Part shown: in pieces, positions 32,722-41,384 of the stretch
Layout: each line of letters opens with the position of its first letter
Numbering within the stretch: the first letter of the stretch is position 1
Source of the DNA: Streptomyces goshikiensis
GTDB taxonomy: Bacteria; Actinomycetota; Actinomycetes; Streptomycetales; Streptomycetaceae
NCBI RefSeq assembly: GCF_014650555.1
Contig: NZ_BMVE01000002.1
Coordinates: 682,001-746,000, forward strand
Length of the DNA stretch: 64,000 nucleotides
Direction of reading: 5' to 3'
Notes under the pieces: model-generated
What the model was told of the DNA's origin: nothing
The model's input: only the letters and a program-made list of their open reading frames with translations
The model's database searches: none
Program-made: the position numbers and the translations under genes

Positions 32722-32762
32722 CCGCCCCGCGCGCGCGGATTCCCGTACGGACGCGGGGCGGC
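32721..32762. terminator. Convergent terminator
   Basis: GCCGCCCCGCG and CGCGGGGCGGC form an 11-bp perfect stem between a plus-strand gene ending at 32721 and a minus-strand gene ending at 32765. It can serve both. Confidence 0.8.
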
Positions 32763-32764
32763 GG

Positions 32765-33367
32765 TCAGTCGTCGTGGACCCCCGCGCAGATACGGGCCTC
32801 CGGGCTGTCCGGGTGCCAGCGGCCGTGCCGGCGCCCCAGGGCGCAGACGTCCGCCGGGCGGACCGGGAGCTCCTTCGCCAGCTCGCGCGGCACCCGCTGC
32901 CCCGGCTCCTTCCCGTGGTGCGGGCGGCCCCGGTGGCCCTCGCCGCCGGAACCTCCGCGTCCGTCGGACTCCTCGCGCCCGTCGGACCCCTCTGGACGCC
33001 CCTGCGCGCCCCCGCCATGCCGCCGGGGCTCCGGGATGTCGGGGACCGGCGGTACGGCCTCCTCCGCCCCCGTGGCGGCTTCCGCGGCCGGAGCGGAGGC
33101 GGGGGCGGACGCGACCTCGGACGCCGCCGGCCCCCCGGGCCGCCCGGACGCGGAGTCCGTGGCCTTCAGCGCCTCCAGGGCGGGCGCCTGGACGACCACC
33201 GGCAGGGCCCCGGGCCCGCCGCGCGCCCCGTGACGCGGCGCCGCGCCCGGAGCGGGGGCCCCGGCCGGCCGCGTCGGGGCGGGGGGCACGTGCACACAGC
33301 CGGAGACGGCCGAGACGGCGCAGGCGACTCCGAGCAGCAGCGTTGTCGTGGTTCGGATTGGATGCAC
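32765..33367 (-). CDS. Putative lipoprotein of unknown function
   Basis: Predicted 200-aa exported protein. It starts with RTTTTLLLGVACAVSAVSGC, a signal peptide with a lipobox whose cysteine is at about residue 24. The middle is Pro/Ala/Gly-rich and disordered. The conserved-looking end (about 165-200: LAKELPVRPADVCALGRRHGRWHPDSPEARICAGVH) holds two cysteines that could pair and several His/Arg. I do not recognise a family. The GTG start is supported by the immediate signal sequence. Confidence 0.7.
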   Translation of the reverse strand: MHPIRTTTTLLLGVACAVSAVSGCVHVPPAPTRPAGAPAPGAAPRHGARGGPGALPVVVQAPALEALKATDSASGRPGGPAASEVASAPASAPAAEAATGAEEAVPPVPDIPEPRRHGGGAQGRPEGSDGREESDGRGGSGGEGHRGRPHHGKEPGQRVPRELAKELPVRPADVCALGRRHGRWHPDSPEARICAGVHDD

Positions 33368-33477
33368 CCGCGCAACTCTGCTGTGCGAGGAGCCGGTTGC
33401 GAACACCCGCGGCCGATATTGACTCCGCACGGGTGACGGCCTCCCGCAGGTGGACCCGCGGCGCCGCCCCCGCGGCG

Positions 33478-34002
33478 TCATTCGCCGGTGGCACCGTCCA
33501 ACTGCTCGCGCAGCAGGTCCGCGTGGCCGTTGTGGCGCGCGTACTCCTCGATCATGTGCGTGTAGACCCAGCGCAGGCTGAACACCTCGCCGCGGCGGTG
33601 GCTCTCCGCCCGCGACACCAGCTCCAGCGAACGGCCCGCGGCGGCCTGCCGGGCCGCCTCGACCTCGGTGCGCCAGATCCGCTCGGCATCCGCCCAGGTG
33701 TCCTCGTCGCCGAAGTGGAAGTCCCCGTCCCGGTCTTCCGGCGTGCAGTACAGCTCGGGCAGCCGCTCGCCCAGCATGATGTCCCGGAACCAGTACCGCT
33801 CCACCTCGGCCATGTGCCGTACGAGCCCCAACAGGCTGAGCTCGGACGGCGGGAGGGCCGCCCGCCGCAGCTGTTCGTCCCCGAGCCCCTCGCACTTCCA
33901 GAGCAGGGTGGCGCGGTGGTAGTCGAGCCAGCCCTCCAGCATGTCCCGCTCTCCGGCGGTGGTCGAGGGCTCGGGGCGGAGGTGTTCCGTGGAGGTGGTC
34001 AT
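33478..34002 (-). CDS. DinB-family protein (DUF664)
   Basis: Predicted 174-aa four-helix-bundle protein of the DinB/YfiT-like superfamily. The HMAEVERYWF segment (about residues 62-71) and YTHMIEEYARHNGHADLLREQLDG near the C-terminus supply the usual three-His metal site. Members are metal-dependent, and several act as thiol (mycothiol/bacillithiol) transferases; whether this one does is inference. It is divergent from the Gfo/Idh/MocA gene 84 bp away. Confidence 0.87.
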   Translation of the reverse strand: MTTSTEHLRPEPSTTAGERDMLEGWLDYHRATLLWKCEGLGDEQLRRAALPPSELSLLGLVRHMAEVERYWFRDIMLGERLPELYCTPEDRDGDFHFGDEDTWADAERIWRTEVEAARQAAAGRSLELVSRAESHRRGEVFSLRWVYTHMIEEYARHNGHADLLREQLDGATGE

Positions 34003-34086
34003 GCGGCCCATCCTCGGCGACCGGGACCGCCACCACCAGGGATTAAGCTGCGGAGGTCCCACACGGAACGGACCTGGAGGTTCCCG

Positions 34087-34998
34087 GTGAAGGTTGGCGT
34101 CATCGGACTCGGCGACATCGCCCAGAAGGCGTATCTGCCCGTCCTCACCACCCGGCCGGGCATCGAGCCGCACCTGCAGACCCGCACCCCCGCCACGCTG
34201 GAGCGCGTCGCCGGGATCCACCACGTCCCCGCCGGGCAGCGGCACACCGACCTCGACGGGCTGCTCGCCGCGGGCCTCGACGCCGCGTTCGTGCACGCGC
34301 CGACCGACGCCCACCCCGAGATCGTGGCCCGGCTGCTGGAGGCCGGCGTACCGACGTACGTGGACAAGCCCCTCGCCTACGAACTCGCCGACTCGCGGCG
34401 GCTGGTCGAACTGGCCGAGGAGCGCGGGGTGTCCCTGTCCGTCGGCTTCAACCGCCGCCACGCGCCGGGCTACGCGCAGTGCGCCGACCACCCGCGCGAG
34501 CTGATCGTGATGCAGAAGAACCGGGTGGGCCTGCCCGAGGACCCGCGCACCCTCGTCCTGGACGACTTCATCCACGTCGTCGACACCCTGCGCTTCCTGC
34601 TGCCCGGCGAAGCCGACCACATCGATGTCCGGGCCGTGGTGCGCGAGGGGCTGATGCACCAGGTGGTGCTCCAGATGTCCGGCGAGGGGTTCACCGCGCT
34701 CGGCATCATGAACCGGCTGTCCGGCTCCACCGAGGAGGTCCTGGAGGTGTCCGGCCAGGACAGCAAGCGGCAGGTCGTCAACCTCGCCGAGATCATCGAC
34801 CACAAGGGCCAGCCGACCGTCCGCCGCCGAGGGGACTGGGTGCCGGTCGCCCGCCAGCGCGGGATCGAGCAGGTCGTCGACGCCTTCCTGGAGGCCGTGG
34901 AGGCCGGCGAGACGCTCAGCGCCCGGGACGCGCTGCTCACCCACGAGCTGTGCGAGCGCGTGGTGCTGTCGGCTCTGGAGCAGGCGTCCCGGCCCTGA
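34087..34998 (+). CDS. Gfo/Idh/MocA family oxidoreductase
   Basis: Predicted 303-aa NAD(P)-dependent oxidoreductase. The N-terminal Rossmann motif VGVIGLGDIAQKAYLPVL starts at residue 3, and the family EKP-like segment is YVDKPLAYEL at about residues 95-104. The substrate (sugar or cyclitol derivative) cannot be predicted. GTG is preceded by CTGGAGG at good spacing. The last 62 bases overlap the convergent lnt gene on the other strand, and no terminator space exists between them. Confidence 0.88.
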   Translation: MKVGVIGLGDIAQKAYLPVLTTRPGIEPHLQTRTPATLERVAGIHHVPAGQRHTDLDGLLAAGLDAAFVHAPTDAHPEIVARLLEAGVPTYVDKPLAYELADSRRLVELAEERGVSLSVGFNRRHAPGYAQCADHPRELIVMQKNRVGLPEDPRTLVLDDFIHVVDTLRFLLPGEADHIDVRAVVREGLMHQVVLQMSGEGFTALGIMNRLSGSTEEVLEVSGQDSKRQVVNLAEIIDHKGQPTVRRRGDWVPVARQRGIEQVVDAFLEAVEAGETLSARDALLTHELCERVVLSALEQASRP

Positions 34999-36568
34999 AC
35001 GACCGCACCCCGGCCGCCGCGCAGTACACCGCCAGTACGGCGAGGGCCGCGCCCACCGGCCAGTCCCCGAAGCGGACGTAGAGGGTCGTGCCCCGGGCGA
35101 GCGGCACCTCGTACAGCGCCGCCGTGCTCGCCGAGGTGGGCAGCGCGGAGCCGAGCCGCTCGCCGGACGGGCCGTAGACCGCGCTGATGCCGGTGAGGGT
35201 GGCGTGCACCATGGGGCGGCCGCTCTCGGCCGCGCGCAGTGCGGCGAGCGAGGCGTGCTGGGCCGGCGCCCAGCTGTGCTGGAAGGAAGAGGTCGCCGAC
35301 TGGGCGATGAGCAGGCCGGCGCCCTCACGGGCGAGGTGCCGGCTCATGTCGGGGAAGGCGGACTCGAAGCAGACGAGCGGGCCGAGCCGGACGTCAGGGC
35401 GCCCCGGCAGGTCCATGACCACCGGGGAATCGCCGGGCACCCGGTCCTCGCCGGCCGCCTTGCCGACCGAGGTGGCCCAGCCGAGCAGTGCGCGGGCCGG
35501 TATGTACTCGCCGAAGGGGACCAGGCGCATCTTGTCGTACCGGGCGCCGGTGGGGCCCTCGGGGCCGACCAGCACGGCCGATTTGTAGATGCCCGGAGCA
35601 CCCGACCCGCCCGACCCGACTGCCGCACCCGTCCCGCCCGTCCCGGCCGCCGTGCCCGCCGTACCCGGATCGGCGGCCGGGGGCCGTCGGGCGTCCACGT
35701 TGACCAGCAGCGGAGCACCCACCTCCGCCGACAGCACGGCCAGCCGCCGGGCCAGGTCCGGGCGGGCCGTCAGATCCGCGCCCACGCTGCTCTCGCCCCA
35801 CACCACCAGATCCGGGTGCTGCCCCGCGAGCCCCCGGGTCAGCCGCTCCCCGGCGGCGAACCGCCGGTCCGCGCTGTCCGGGCCGTCCGCGACGAGACCC
35901 GGCTGTACGACGGCCACCCGCAGGCCGCCCGACACCTCCGGGCGCGGCACCCACAGCCACACCACCCCCGTCAGCACCGCGCACCCCGTCAGTCCCGCCA
36001 CCGCCGGGACCCGCGCCCCCGGCGCCACGATCAGCAGCACCACCGCGCAGTTCACCGCCGCCACCAACAGGCTCACCAGCCACACCCCGCCCACCGAGGC
36101 CAGCCTCAGCACCGGCGGCACCTGCCACTGGCTCGCCCCGAGCAGCCCCCACGGCCCGCCCAGCCCCTGCCACGACCGGGCCAGCTCCGACAGCAGCCAC
36201 GCCGCCGGTACGAGGACCAGCGCGGCCCCCGCCCGCCCCCCGGCGCCGTCCCCGCCGAGCAACTCCCGGACCAGCAGGGCCCACGGGATCCACAGCAGCC
36301 CCAGCAGCGCGGCCAGGGGCAGCAGGAACACGTGCAGGCTGGGCAGCAGCCAGTGGTGGACGGCCAGGATGAACCCGGCGCCGCCGAGCCAGCCCTCCAG
36401 CGCCGCCCGCCGCCCGGTCGGCGCCGACCTCAGCAGCAGCATCCAGGGCACGAGGGCGACGTACGCGAACCACCAGAGCGCGGGCGCCGGGAACGCGAGG
36501 CAGGGCAGACCCCCGGCGGCCACCGCGGCCGCCGCGCGCCACCACCGGGCCGGCTTCGAGAGCATCAC
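34937..36568 (-). CDS. lnt: Apolipoprotein N-acyltransferase
   Basis: Predicted 543-aa membrane enzyme that adds the third acyl chain to the N-terminal cysteine of lipoproteins. The first 200 residues hold about six transmembrane helices, followed by a nitrilase-fold extracytoplasmic domain with the triad E259 (WGESS), K346 (YDKMRLVPFGEY) and C400 (LVCFES). A Gly/Ala/Thr-rich insertion of about 30 residues sits between E259 and K346. The C-terminal helix is at about residues 495-520. Start: MM, either ATG. It overlaps the 3' end of the upstream plus-strand gene by 62 bp. Confidence 0.93.
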   Translation of the reverse strand: MMLSKPARWWRAAAAVAAGGLPCLAFPAPALWWFAYVALVPWMLLLRSAPTGRRAALEGWLGGAGFILAVHHWLLPSLHVFLLPLAALLGLLWIPWALLVRELLGGDGAGGRAGAALVLVPAAWLLSELARSWQGLGGPWGLLGASQWQVPPVLRLASVGGVWLVSLLVAAVNCAVVLLIVAPGARVPAVAGLTGCAVLTGVVWLWVPRPEVSGGLRVAVVQPGLVADGPDSADRRFAAGERLTRGLAGQHPDLVVWGESSVGADLTARPDLARRLAVLSAEVGAPLLVNVDARRPPAADPGTAGTAAGTGGTGAAVGSGGSGAPGIYKSAVLVGPEGPTGARYDKMRLVPFGEYIPARALLGWATSVGKAAGEDRVPGDSPVVMDLPGRPDVRLGPLVCFESAFPDMSRHLAREGAGLLIAQSATSSFQHSWAPAQHASLAALRAAESGRPMVHATLTGISAVYGPSGERLGSALPTSASTAALYEVPLARGTTLYVRFGDWPVGAALAVLAVYCAAAGVRSFRAGTPAPEPTAPRARTARG

Positions 36569-36604
36569 GCGCCTCCGCTTCCAGTGTGGGACGACCGGGC
36601 CGGA

Positions 36605-37084
36605 TCAGCTCGACAGGTGGCGCCACTTCTCGTGCACGGTGACGCGGCTGAACCGCCAGCCCTCGCGGGTGCGGGCCAGCGCGAAGGTGTAGCGCCCGGC
36701 GGCGAAGAAGTTGGGCGCACCGCCCGCGTCGTCGGTGCCCGCGTCGGTGCCCGTGCCCGTCAGCCGCATCGGGTTCACGAAATCGGCCCGCACCTCGGCC
36801 GAGTCCCCGGGCGAGCCGCCCAGGTCCTCCAGCCGGATCAGCCGGTTGACGATCAGGTGCTGCCGCACGGGGAACATCCGCATGGTCTCCGCGAGCCAGT
36901 CCGCGACCTGCCGGGCGGGGCCCTCGACCCCGCCCGCCGAGCTGTAGTCGGCCCGGCCGTCCGGGGTGAACAGGGCGCGGTAGGCCGCCCAGTCCCCGTC
37001 GTCCACGGCCACCGCGTACCCCGAGACCACCTCGTCGATGGCGAGGCGGTCCATTACCGTCGCGAGGTCCACACGCTGCGTCAT
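36605..37084 (-). CDS. SnoaL-like / NTF2-fold protein
   Basis: Predicted 159-aa protein of the SnoaL_4-type nuclear-transport-factor-2 fold. It shows DRLAIDEVVSGYAVAVDDGDWAAYRALFTPDGRADY near the start and the closing strand ARTREGWRFSRVTVHEKWR. Members are small cyclases, isomerases or ligand binders; there is no basis to choose. It may be read with lnt (36-bp gap). Confidence 0.85.
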   Translation of the reverse strand: MTQRVDLATVMDRLAIDEVVSGYAVAVDDGDWAAYRALFTPDGRADYSSAGGVEGPARQVADWLAETMRMFPVRQHLIVNRLIRLEDLGGSPGDSAEVRADFVNPMRLTGTGTDAGTDDAGGAPNFFAAGRYTFALARTREGWRFSRVTVHEKWRHLSS

Positions 37085-37153
37085 CGGGACAGTGTGGAGG
37101 CGCGGGCGGCCCAGGCCAAGGGGCGTGCGCCCACGGGATCTCCGCCGGCCCCG

Positions 37154-37330
37154 TCAGTGACCGGAATGCGCCTCCCGCTGCCGCACCACGACGAGGAACG
37201 CGTCGGTGGCCAGGTCCATCACCACCTCGGCCGGCACGCCCTGTCGCATCCGCTCCGCGGCGTACTCCTCGGCCGGCCAGCTTCCCCTCGGACTACCGGC
37301 CGGAAATCGCTCCAACACCACTCGACCCAT
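37154..37330 (-). CDS. 58-aa small conserved-type protein
   Basis: A minus-strand frame of 58 codons with ATG preceded by AGGGGG. The product begins MGRVVLERFPAG and ends VVVRQREAHSGH. It is charged and amphipathic, with VPAEVVMDLATDAFLVVV as a likely helix-strand. GC bias at third positions agrees with real coding. I believe similar small proteins occur across Streptomyces, but I cannot assign a function. It stands alone between the SnoaL-like gene and uppP, with its own terminator-like hairpin upstream at 37380-37413. Confidence 0.65.
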   Translation of the reverse strand: MGRVVLERFPAGSPRGSWPAEEYAAERMRQGVPAEVVMDLATDAFLVVVRQREAHSGH

Positions 37331-37379
37331 GGGACACCCCCTGTCGCTTGCCTTCAGGTCTCTTCAGGCACAACGACGC

Positions 37380-37413
37380 GGAGGCCGCCCGGGAACGTTC
37401 CCGAACGGCCTCC
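37380..37413. terminator. Hairpin between uppP and the small gene
   Basis: GGAGGCCG and CGGCCTCC enclose the palindrome GGGAACGTTCCC. It follows the minus-strand uppP stop codon by about 30 bp and is a likely intrinsic terminator. Confidence 0.75.
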
Positions 37414-37445
37414 GGTTCACGCGTCCTGGTGACGCGAGGGGGTGA

Positions 37446-38324
37446 CTAGGAGCCGGACTCGCCGGCGTGCGGGCTCAGCACGCCCGCGGCGATCAGCGCG
37501 AACAGGGCGATGCCCAGCAGGATCCGGTAGATCACGAACGGCATGAAGCTCTTGGTGGAAATGAACTTCATGAACCATGCGATGACGGCATAGCCGACGA
37601 AGAAGGCGATCACCGTCGCGAAGACCGTCGGGCCCCAGGAGATGTGCCCCGGCGTCTCGATCACGTCCTTGATCTCGAACGCGCCCGAGGCCAGTACGGC
37701 CGGGATGGCGAGGAGGAAGGAGTAACGGGCCGCCGCCTCGCGGGTGAAGCCGAGCAGCAGACCGCCGGAGATCGTCGCACCGGACCGGGAGACGCCCGGG
37801 ATCAGCGCCATCGCCTGGCAGACGCCGAAGATCAGACCGTCCTTGACGCCCAGCTCCTTCAGCGTCTTGCGGCTGCGGATCGCGCGGTGGCGGCCGCCCT
37901 CTTCGTCACGCGCGGCCAGCCGGTCGGCGATGCCGAGCACGATGCCCATCACGATGAGGGTGGTGGCGGTCAGCCGCAGGTCGCGGGCCGGGCCCACGAT
38001 CGCGTCCTTGAAGACGAGGCCGAGGACACCGATCGGGATCGATCCGACGATCACCAGCCAGCCCATCTTCGCGTCCTGCTCCGAGCGCAGCGCCTTCGTG
38101 TACAGCGAGCGGAACCAGGTGGAGATGATCCGCGCGATGTCCTTGCGGAAGTAGATCAGCACGGCGGCCTCGGTGCCGATCTGGGTGATGGCGGTGAAGG
38201 CAGCTCCGGGATCGTGCCAGCCGGCGAACGCCGCGGTCAGCCGCAGGTGGGCGCTGGAGGAGATCGGGAGGAACTCCGTAAGCCCCTGGACGAGACCGAG
38301 GATTAGGGATTCGAACCAGCTCAT
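37446..38324 (-). CDS. uppP: Undecaprenyl-diphosphatase UppP/BacA
   Basis: Predicted 292-aa polytopic membrane enzyme that recycles undecaprenyl diphosphate, the peptidoglycan carrier lipid, and confers bacitracin tolerance. The two signature motifs are LGLVQGLTEFLPISSSAH at residues 9-26 and the Arg-containing IPGVSRSGATI at about 175-185. Length is slightly above the usual 270. A terminator hairpin follows, and an independent TMEM64-like gene lies upstream. Confidence 0.96.
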   Translation of the reverse strand: MSWFESLILGLVQGLTEFLPISSSAHLRLTAAFAGWHDPGAAFTAITQIGTEAAVLIYFRKDIARIISTWFRSLYTKALRSEQDAKMGWLVIVGSIPIGVLGLVFKDAIVGPARDLRLTATTLIVMGIVLGIADRLAARDEEGGRHRAIRSRKTLKELGVKDGLIFGVCQAMALIPGVSRSGATISGGLLLGFTREAAARYSFLLAIPAVLASGAFEIKDVIETPGHISWGPTVFATVIAFFVGYAVIAWFMKFISTKSFMPFVIYRILLGIALFALIAAGVLSPHAGESGS

Positions 38325-38372
38325 GTCGGGGTGCGCTCGTCCTTGTGATCGTCGGGCAGTTCGGGTCCGATG

Positions 38373-39089
38373 CTAGGGCCCGTGGGAAGCGGCCGTGACC
38401 ACAGGGGGGTGTTGGGGCGCCTGCTCGCGCGGGACGGGCGGTGCGAAGCGGTGCCGCTTGCGCCAGGCGACCGCCGCGGCGACCGCCCCGGAGACCGCGA
38501 TGAAGCCGAACGACGCCAGGAACGCCGGGGAACCCGGCGAGGAGGCGCTGGCCCCCGCGATCACGTACGCGGCGGTGTTCGGGACCGTGCCGAGCGCGGT
38601 GGCCAGCAGGAACGGGGCCCAGCCGCAACGCGAGACCGCCGCGCAGTAGTTGGCGGCCGCGAAGGGGATCCCGGGGAAGATCCGGACCGCGAGCATCGAG
38701 CGGAAGCCGTGCCGGCTGAGCTGGCCGTCGGCCGCCTTCAGCCAGCGCCCGCGAAGGTACGGACGCAACGCCTCCTGGCCCAGGGTCCGGCCGAGACCGA
38801 AGGCGATCCCGGCGCCCAGCACCGTCCCGCCGACCGCCGCGACCAGGCCGTACGGGGTCCCGAAGACGGCCCCCGCCGCCAGGTTGAGCAGCGGGCGCGG
38901 GACGAACGCCGCCGTGCAGAGCCCGTACACGGCAGCGAACAGCAGCGCCGCCGCGCCGACGGGCAGCCCGGGCGGCCAGCCCTCCGAGAGGATGCGCTGC
39001 GGCTCGTACAGCAGCACGCACGCCCCGGCCGCCGCGAGCAGCAGGACGAGCAGCGACAGCCTGGTCCGCGGCGCGAGGAGGAGGGACAT
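38373..39089 (-). CDS. TVP38/TMEM64 (VTT domain) membrane protein
   Basis: Predicted 238-aa membrane protein of the SNARE-associated/DedA-like VTT family. The core FVPRPLLNLAAGAVFGTPYGLVAAVGGTVLGAGIAFGLGR is at about residues 63-102, and RIFPGIPFAAANYCAAVS is at about 134-151. Five to six helices are likely. Related proteins act in phospholipid or carrier-lipid flipping; the neighbouring uppP suggests but does not prove such a role. The C-terminal tail is Pro/His-rich. Confidence 0.87.
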   Translation of the reverse strand: MSLLLAPRTRLSLLVLLLAAAGACVLLYEPQRILSEGWPPGLPVGAAALLFAAVYGLCTAAFVPRPLLNLAAGAVFGTPYGLVAAVGGTVLGAGIAFGLGRTLGQEALRPYLRGRWLKAADGQLSRHGFRSMLAVRIFPGIPFAAANYCAAVSRCGWAPFLLATALGTVPNTAAYVIAGASASSPGSPAFLASFGFIAVSGAVAAAVAWRKRHRFAPPVPREQAPQHPPVVTAASHGP

Positions 39090-39138
39090 CCCGGGAGACT
39101 AACCGACGTATGCGGCGCCGCGCCGTAATCTGGGCCGC

Positions 39139-39855
39139 ATGCGGCCGAACGACCAGCGACCCCCGGGTGCTCCGCGCAGCGCCCTCGCCGAGCTGCTGAC
39201 GCGGCGGCTCACCGAGACGTACGGGGCGGCCGCCGATCCGGAGCAGGCCGGACGCATGGCCGCGTACATGAAGGGCGTCGCGCCCTTCCTCGGGATCCGC
39301 ACCCCGCTGCGCCGCGAACTGTCCCGGGCCGTGACCAAGGACACCCCGGCGCCGACCGAGGCGGACTGCGCGGCACTCGCGCTGCGCTGCTGGGGCCTCG
39401 CGGAGCGTGAGTACCACTACTTCGCGGCGGACTACCTGCGGCGGCACGTGTCCCGCTGCTCCTCCGGGTTCCTGCCCGTGGTCCGGCACCTGATCGTCAC
39501 CGTCCCCTGGTGGGACACCGTGGACACGCTGGCCGCCCACACGGTCGGCCCGCTGGTGGCCGCCGATCCCCGGCTCGCGGCCGTGATGGACGAGTGGATC
39601 GGGGACGACGACCTCTGGATCGCCCGCACCGCCCTCCTGCACCAGCTGCGCTACAAGGCGGCGACGGACGCCGACCGGCTCTTCGCCCACTGCCGCCGCC
39701 AGGCGGGCCACCCGGACTTCTTCGTCCGCAAGGCGATCGGCTGGGCCCTGCGCGAATACGCCAAGACCGACCCGCGAGCCGTCCGCGCCTTCGTCGAGGC
39801 CGAACGCACCACCCTCTCCCCCCTGTCGACCCGCGAGGCCCTCAAGAACCTCTGA
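39139..39855 (+). CDS. DNA alkylation repair protein (AlkD-like HEAT repeats)
   Basis: Predicted 238-aa all-helical protein of the AlkC/AlkD superfamily. It has YMKGVAPFLGIRTPLRRELSR near residues 40-60, VVRHLIVTVPWWDTVDTLA at about 115-133 (the WWDxVD motif of AlkD with the catalytic Asp), and KAIGWALREYAKTDP near the end. AlkD enzymes excise N3- and N7-alkylated purines. It is monocistronic, with the start ATG 49 bp from the divergent TMEM64-like gene. Confidence 0.9.
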   Translation: MRPNDQRPPGAPRSALAELLTRRLTETYGAAADPEQAGRMAAYMKGVAPFLGIRTPLRRELSRAVTKDTPAPTEADCAALALRCWGLAEREYHYFAADYLRRHVSRCSSGFLPVVRHLIVTVPWWDTVDTLAAHTVGPLVAADPRLAAVMDEWIGDDDLWIARTALLHQLRYKAATDADRLFAHCRRQAGHPDFFVRKAIGWALREYAKTDPRAVRAFVEAERTTLSPLSTREALKNL

Positions 39856-39907
39856 CCGGGGGGAAATTCATTCGACGCCGTCGTGGGGCTGGGGGAGGAT
39901 CGGCGGT

Positions 39908-40018
39908 ATGAGCCGGTTCGCCTTCCTCGCAGTGCCGTCCGCAGTCGCGGACGTGCCGAAGGCTGCCGTGCACGCGGTGGTGCACGCACCCGCCGCACTC
40001 GACGGCGCACGAAGCTGA
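39908..40018 (+). CDS. Possible 36-codon leader ORF before the EF-Tu paralogue
   Basis: ATG with GGGGGAGG nine bases upstream opens a 36-codon frame (MSRFAFLAVPSAVADVPKAA...), closing 93 bp before the EF-Tu start. GTCCGC/GCGGAC and GTGCAC/GTGCAC hairpins lie within it. It may be a leader peptide with attenuator-like folding, or chance. The rest of the 256-bp gap shows nothing else. Confidence 0.25.
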   Translation: MSRFAFLAVPSAVADVPKAAVHAVVHAPAALDGARS

Positions 40019-40111
40019 CCCTTCCCGGATCGTCCGGCGGACCCCGCAGGGGGAGGGTCGGTTCGCCCTCGGGGTCCCGTCTCCAGTTTCGGAAGCACTC
40101 GGGAAGACATC

Positions 40112-41293
40112 ATGGCCAAGACGGCCTTCGTGCGCACCAAGCCGCACCTCAACATCGGCACCATGGGTCACGTCGACCACGGCAAGACCACGCTCACCGC
40201 CGCCATCACCAAGGTCCTCGCCGCGCGCGGCGGCGCCGCCTACGTGCCGTTCGACCGGATCGACCGGGCCCCGGAGGAGTCCCGGCGCGGGATCACCATC
40301 AACCTCACGCACGTCGAGTACGAGACCGACACCCGCCACTACGCCCACGTGGACATGCCGGGCCACGCCGACTACATCAAGAACATGGTCACCGGCGCCG
40401 CCCAGCTCGACGGCGCGATCCTGGTCGTCTCCGCTCTCGACGGCGTCATGCCACAGACCGCAGAGCACGTCCTGCTCGCCCGCCAAGTCGGCGTCAACCA
40501 CATCGTGGTGGCGCTCAACAAGGCCGACGCCGGGGACCCCGAGCTCACCGACCTCGTCGAGCTGGAGGTCCGCGACCTGCTCACCGAGCACGGCTACGGC
40601 GGCGACGCCGCCCCCGTCGTACGGGTATCCGGGCTCGGGGCGCTGGAGGGCGACCCGCGGTGGACGGCGGCGATCGAGGCGCTGCTCGACGCGGTGGACA
40701 CGTACGTCCCGATGCCCGTGCGGTACACGGACGCGCCGTTCCTGATGCCGGTCGAGAACGTACTGACCATCACCGGCCGCGGGACCGTCGTCACCGGCGC
40801 CGTCGAGCGCGGCGGCGTACGCACCGGCGACCGGGTCAGCGTGCTCGGCGGCGACGGCGAGCCCGTGGAGACCGTGGTCACCGGCCTGGAGACCTTCGGG
40901 AAGCCGATGGAGTCCGCCGAGGCCGGCGACAACGTCGCGCTCCTGCTGCGCGGGGTCCCGCGCGACGGCGTGCGCCGCGGGCACGTGGTGGCCGCCCCCG
41001 GCAGCGTGCGGCCGCGCCGGCGCTTCACCGCGCGGGTGTACGTGCTCTCCGGGCGGGAGGGCGGCCGTACGACCCCGGTCACCAGCGGGTACCGGCCGCA
41101 GTTCTACATCCGGACCGCCGACGTGGTCGGGGACGTGGACCTGGGCGAGGCCGCGGTGGCCCGGCCCGGGGAGACGGTCACGATGACCGTCGAGCTGGGG
41201 CGGGACGTTCCGCTGGAGGCGGGCCTCGGCTTCGCCATCCGCGAGGGCGGCCGGACGGTCGGCGCGGGCTCGGTGACCACCGTGCTCGACTGA
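40112..41293 (+). CDS. tuf: Elongation factor Tu paralogue (tuf3 type)
   Basis: Predicted 393-aa three-domain EF-Tu. The GTPase motifs are GHVDHGKTT (residues 19-27), DMPGH (81-85), NKAD and a late S-G-L for SAL. The sequence is a divergent copy: the Cys usually found before PGHADY is M82, the residue before the PGH motif region is otherwise conserved, and switch I is shortened ([20 protein letters not shown]). Domain 3 keeps YRPQFYIRT and [14 protein letters not shown]. Streptomyces carry such a third EF-Tu besides the ribosomal-operon copy; it has been linked to stringent response or antibiotic tolerance. It is not in a ribosomal operon here. Confidence 0.92.
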   Translation: MAKTAFVRTKPHLNIGTMGHVDHGKTTLTAAITKVLAARGGAAYVPFDRIDRAPEESRRGITINLTHVEYETDTRHYAHVDMPGHADYIKNMVTGAAQLDGAILVVSALDGVMPQTAEHVLLARQVGVNHIVVALNKADAGDPELTDLVELEVRDLLTEHGYGGDAAPVVRVSGLGALEGDPRWTAAIEALLDAVDTYVPMPVRYTDAPFLMPVENVLTITGRGTVVTGAVERGGVRTGDRVSVLGGDGEPVETVVTGLETFGKPMESAEAGDNVALLLRGVPRDGVRRGHVVAAPGSVRPRRRFTARVYVLSGREGGRTTPVTSGYRPQFYIRTADVVGDVDLGEAAVARPGETVTMTVELGRDVPLEAGLGFAIREGGRTVGAGSVTTVLD

Positions 41294-41317
41294 GCCGCCC
41301 GCCAGGGCGACCCCGTG

Positions 41318-41358
41318 GTGGTGACGGCGGACGGCGTGCGCCAGACTGCCGTCACCAC
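41318..41358 (+). terminator. Terminator after the EF-Tu gene
   Basis: GTGGTGACGGC and GCCGTCACCAC form a perfect 11-bp stem with a 19-nt loop. Confidence 0.7.
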
Positions 41359-41384
41359 TGACGGGTCAAGAGGGGCGGACGGAC

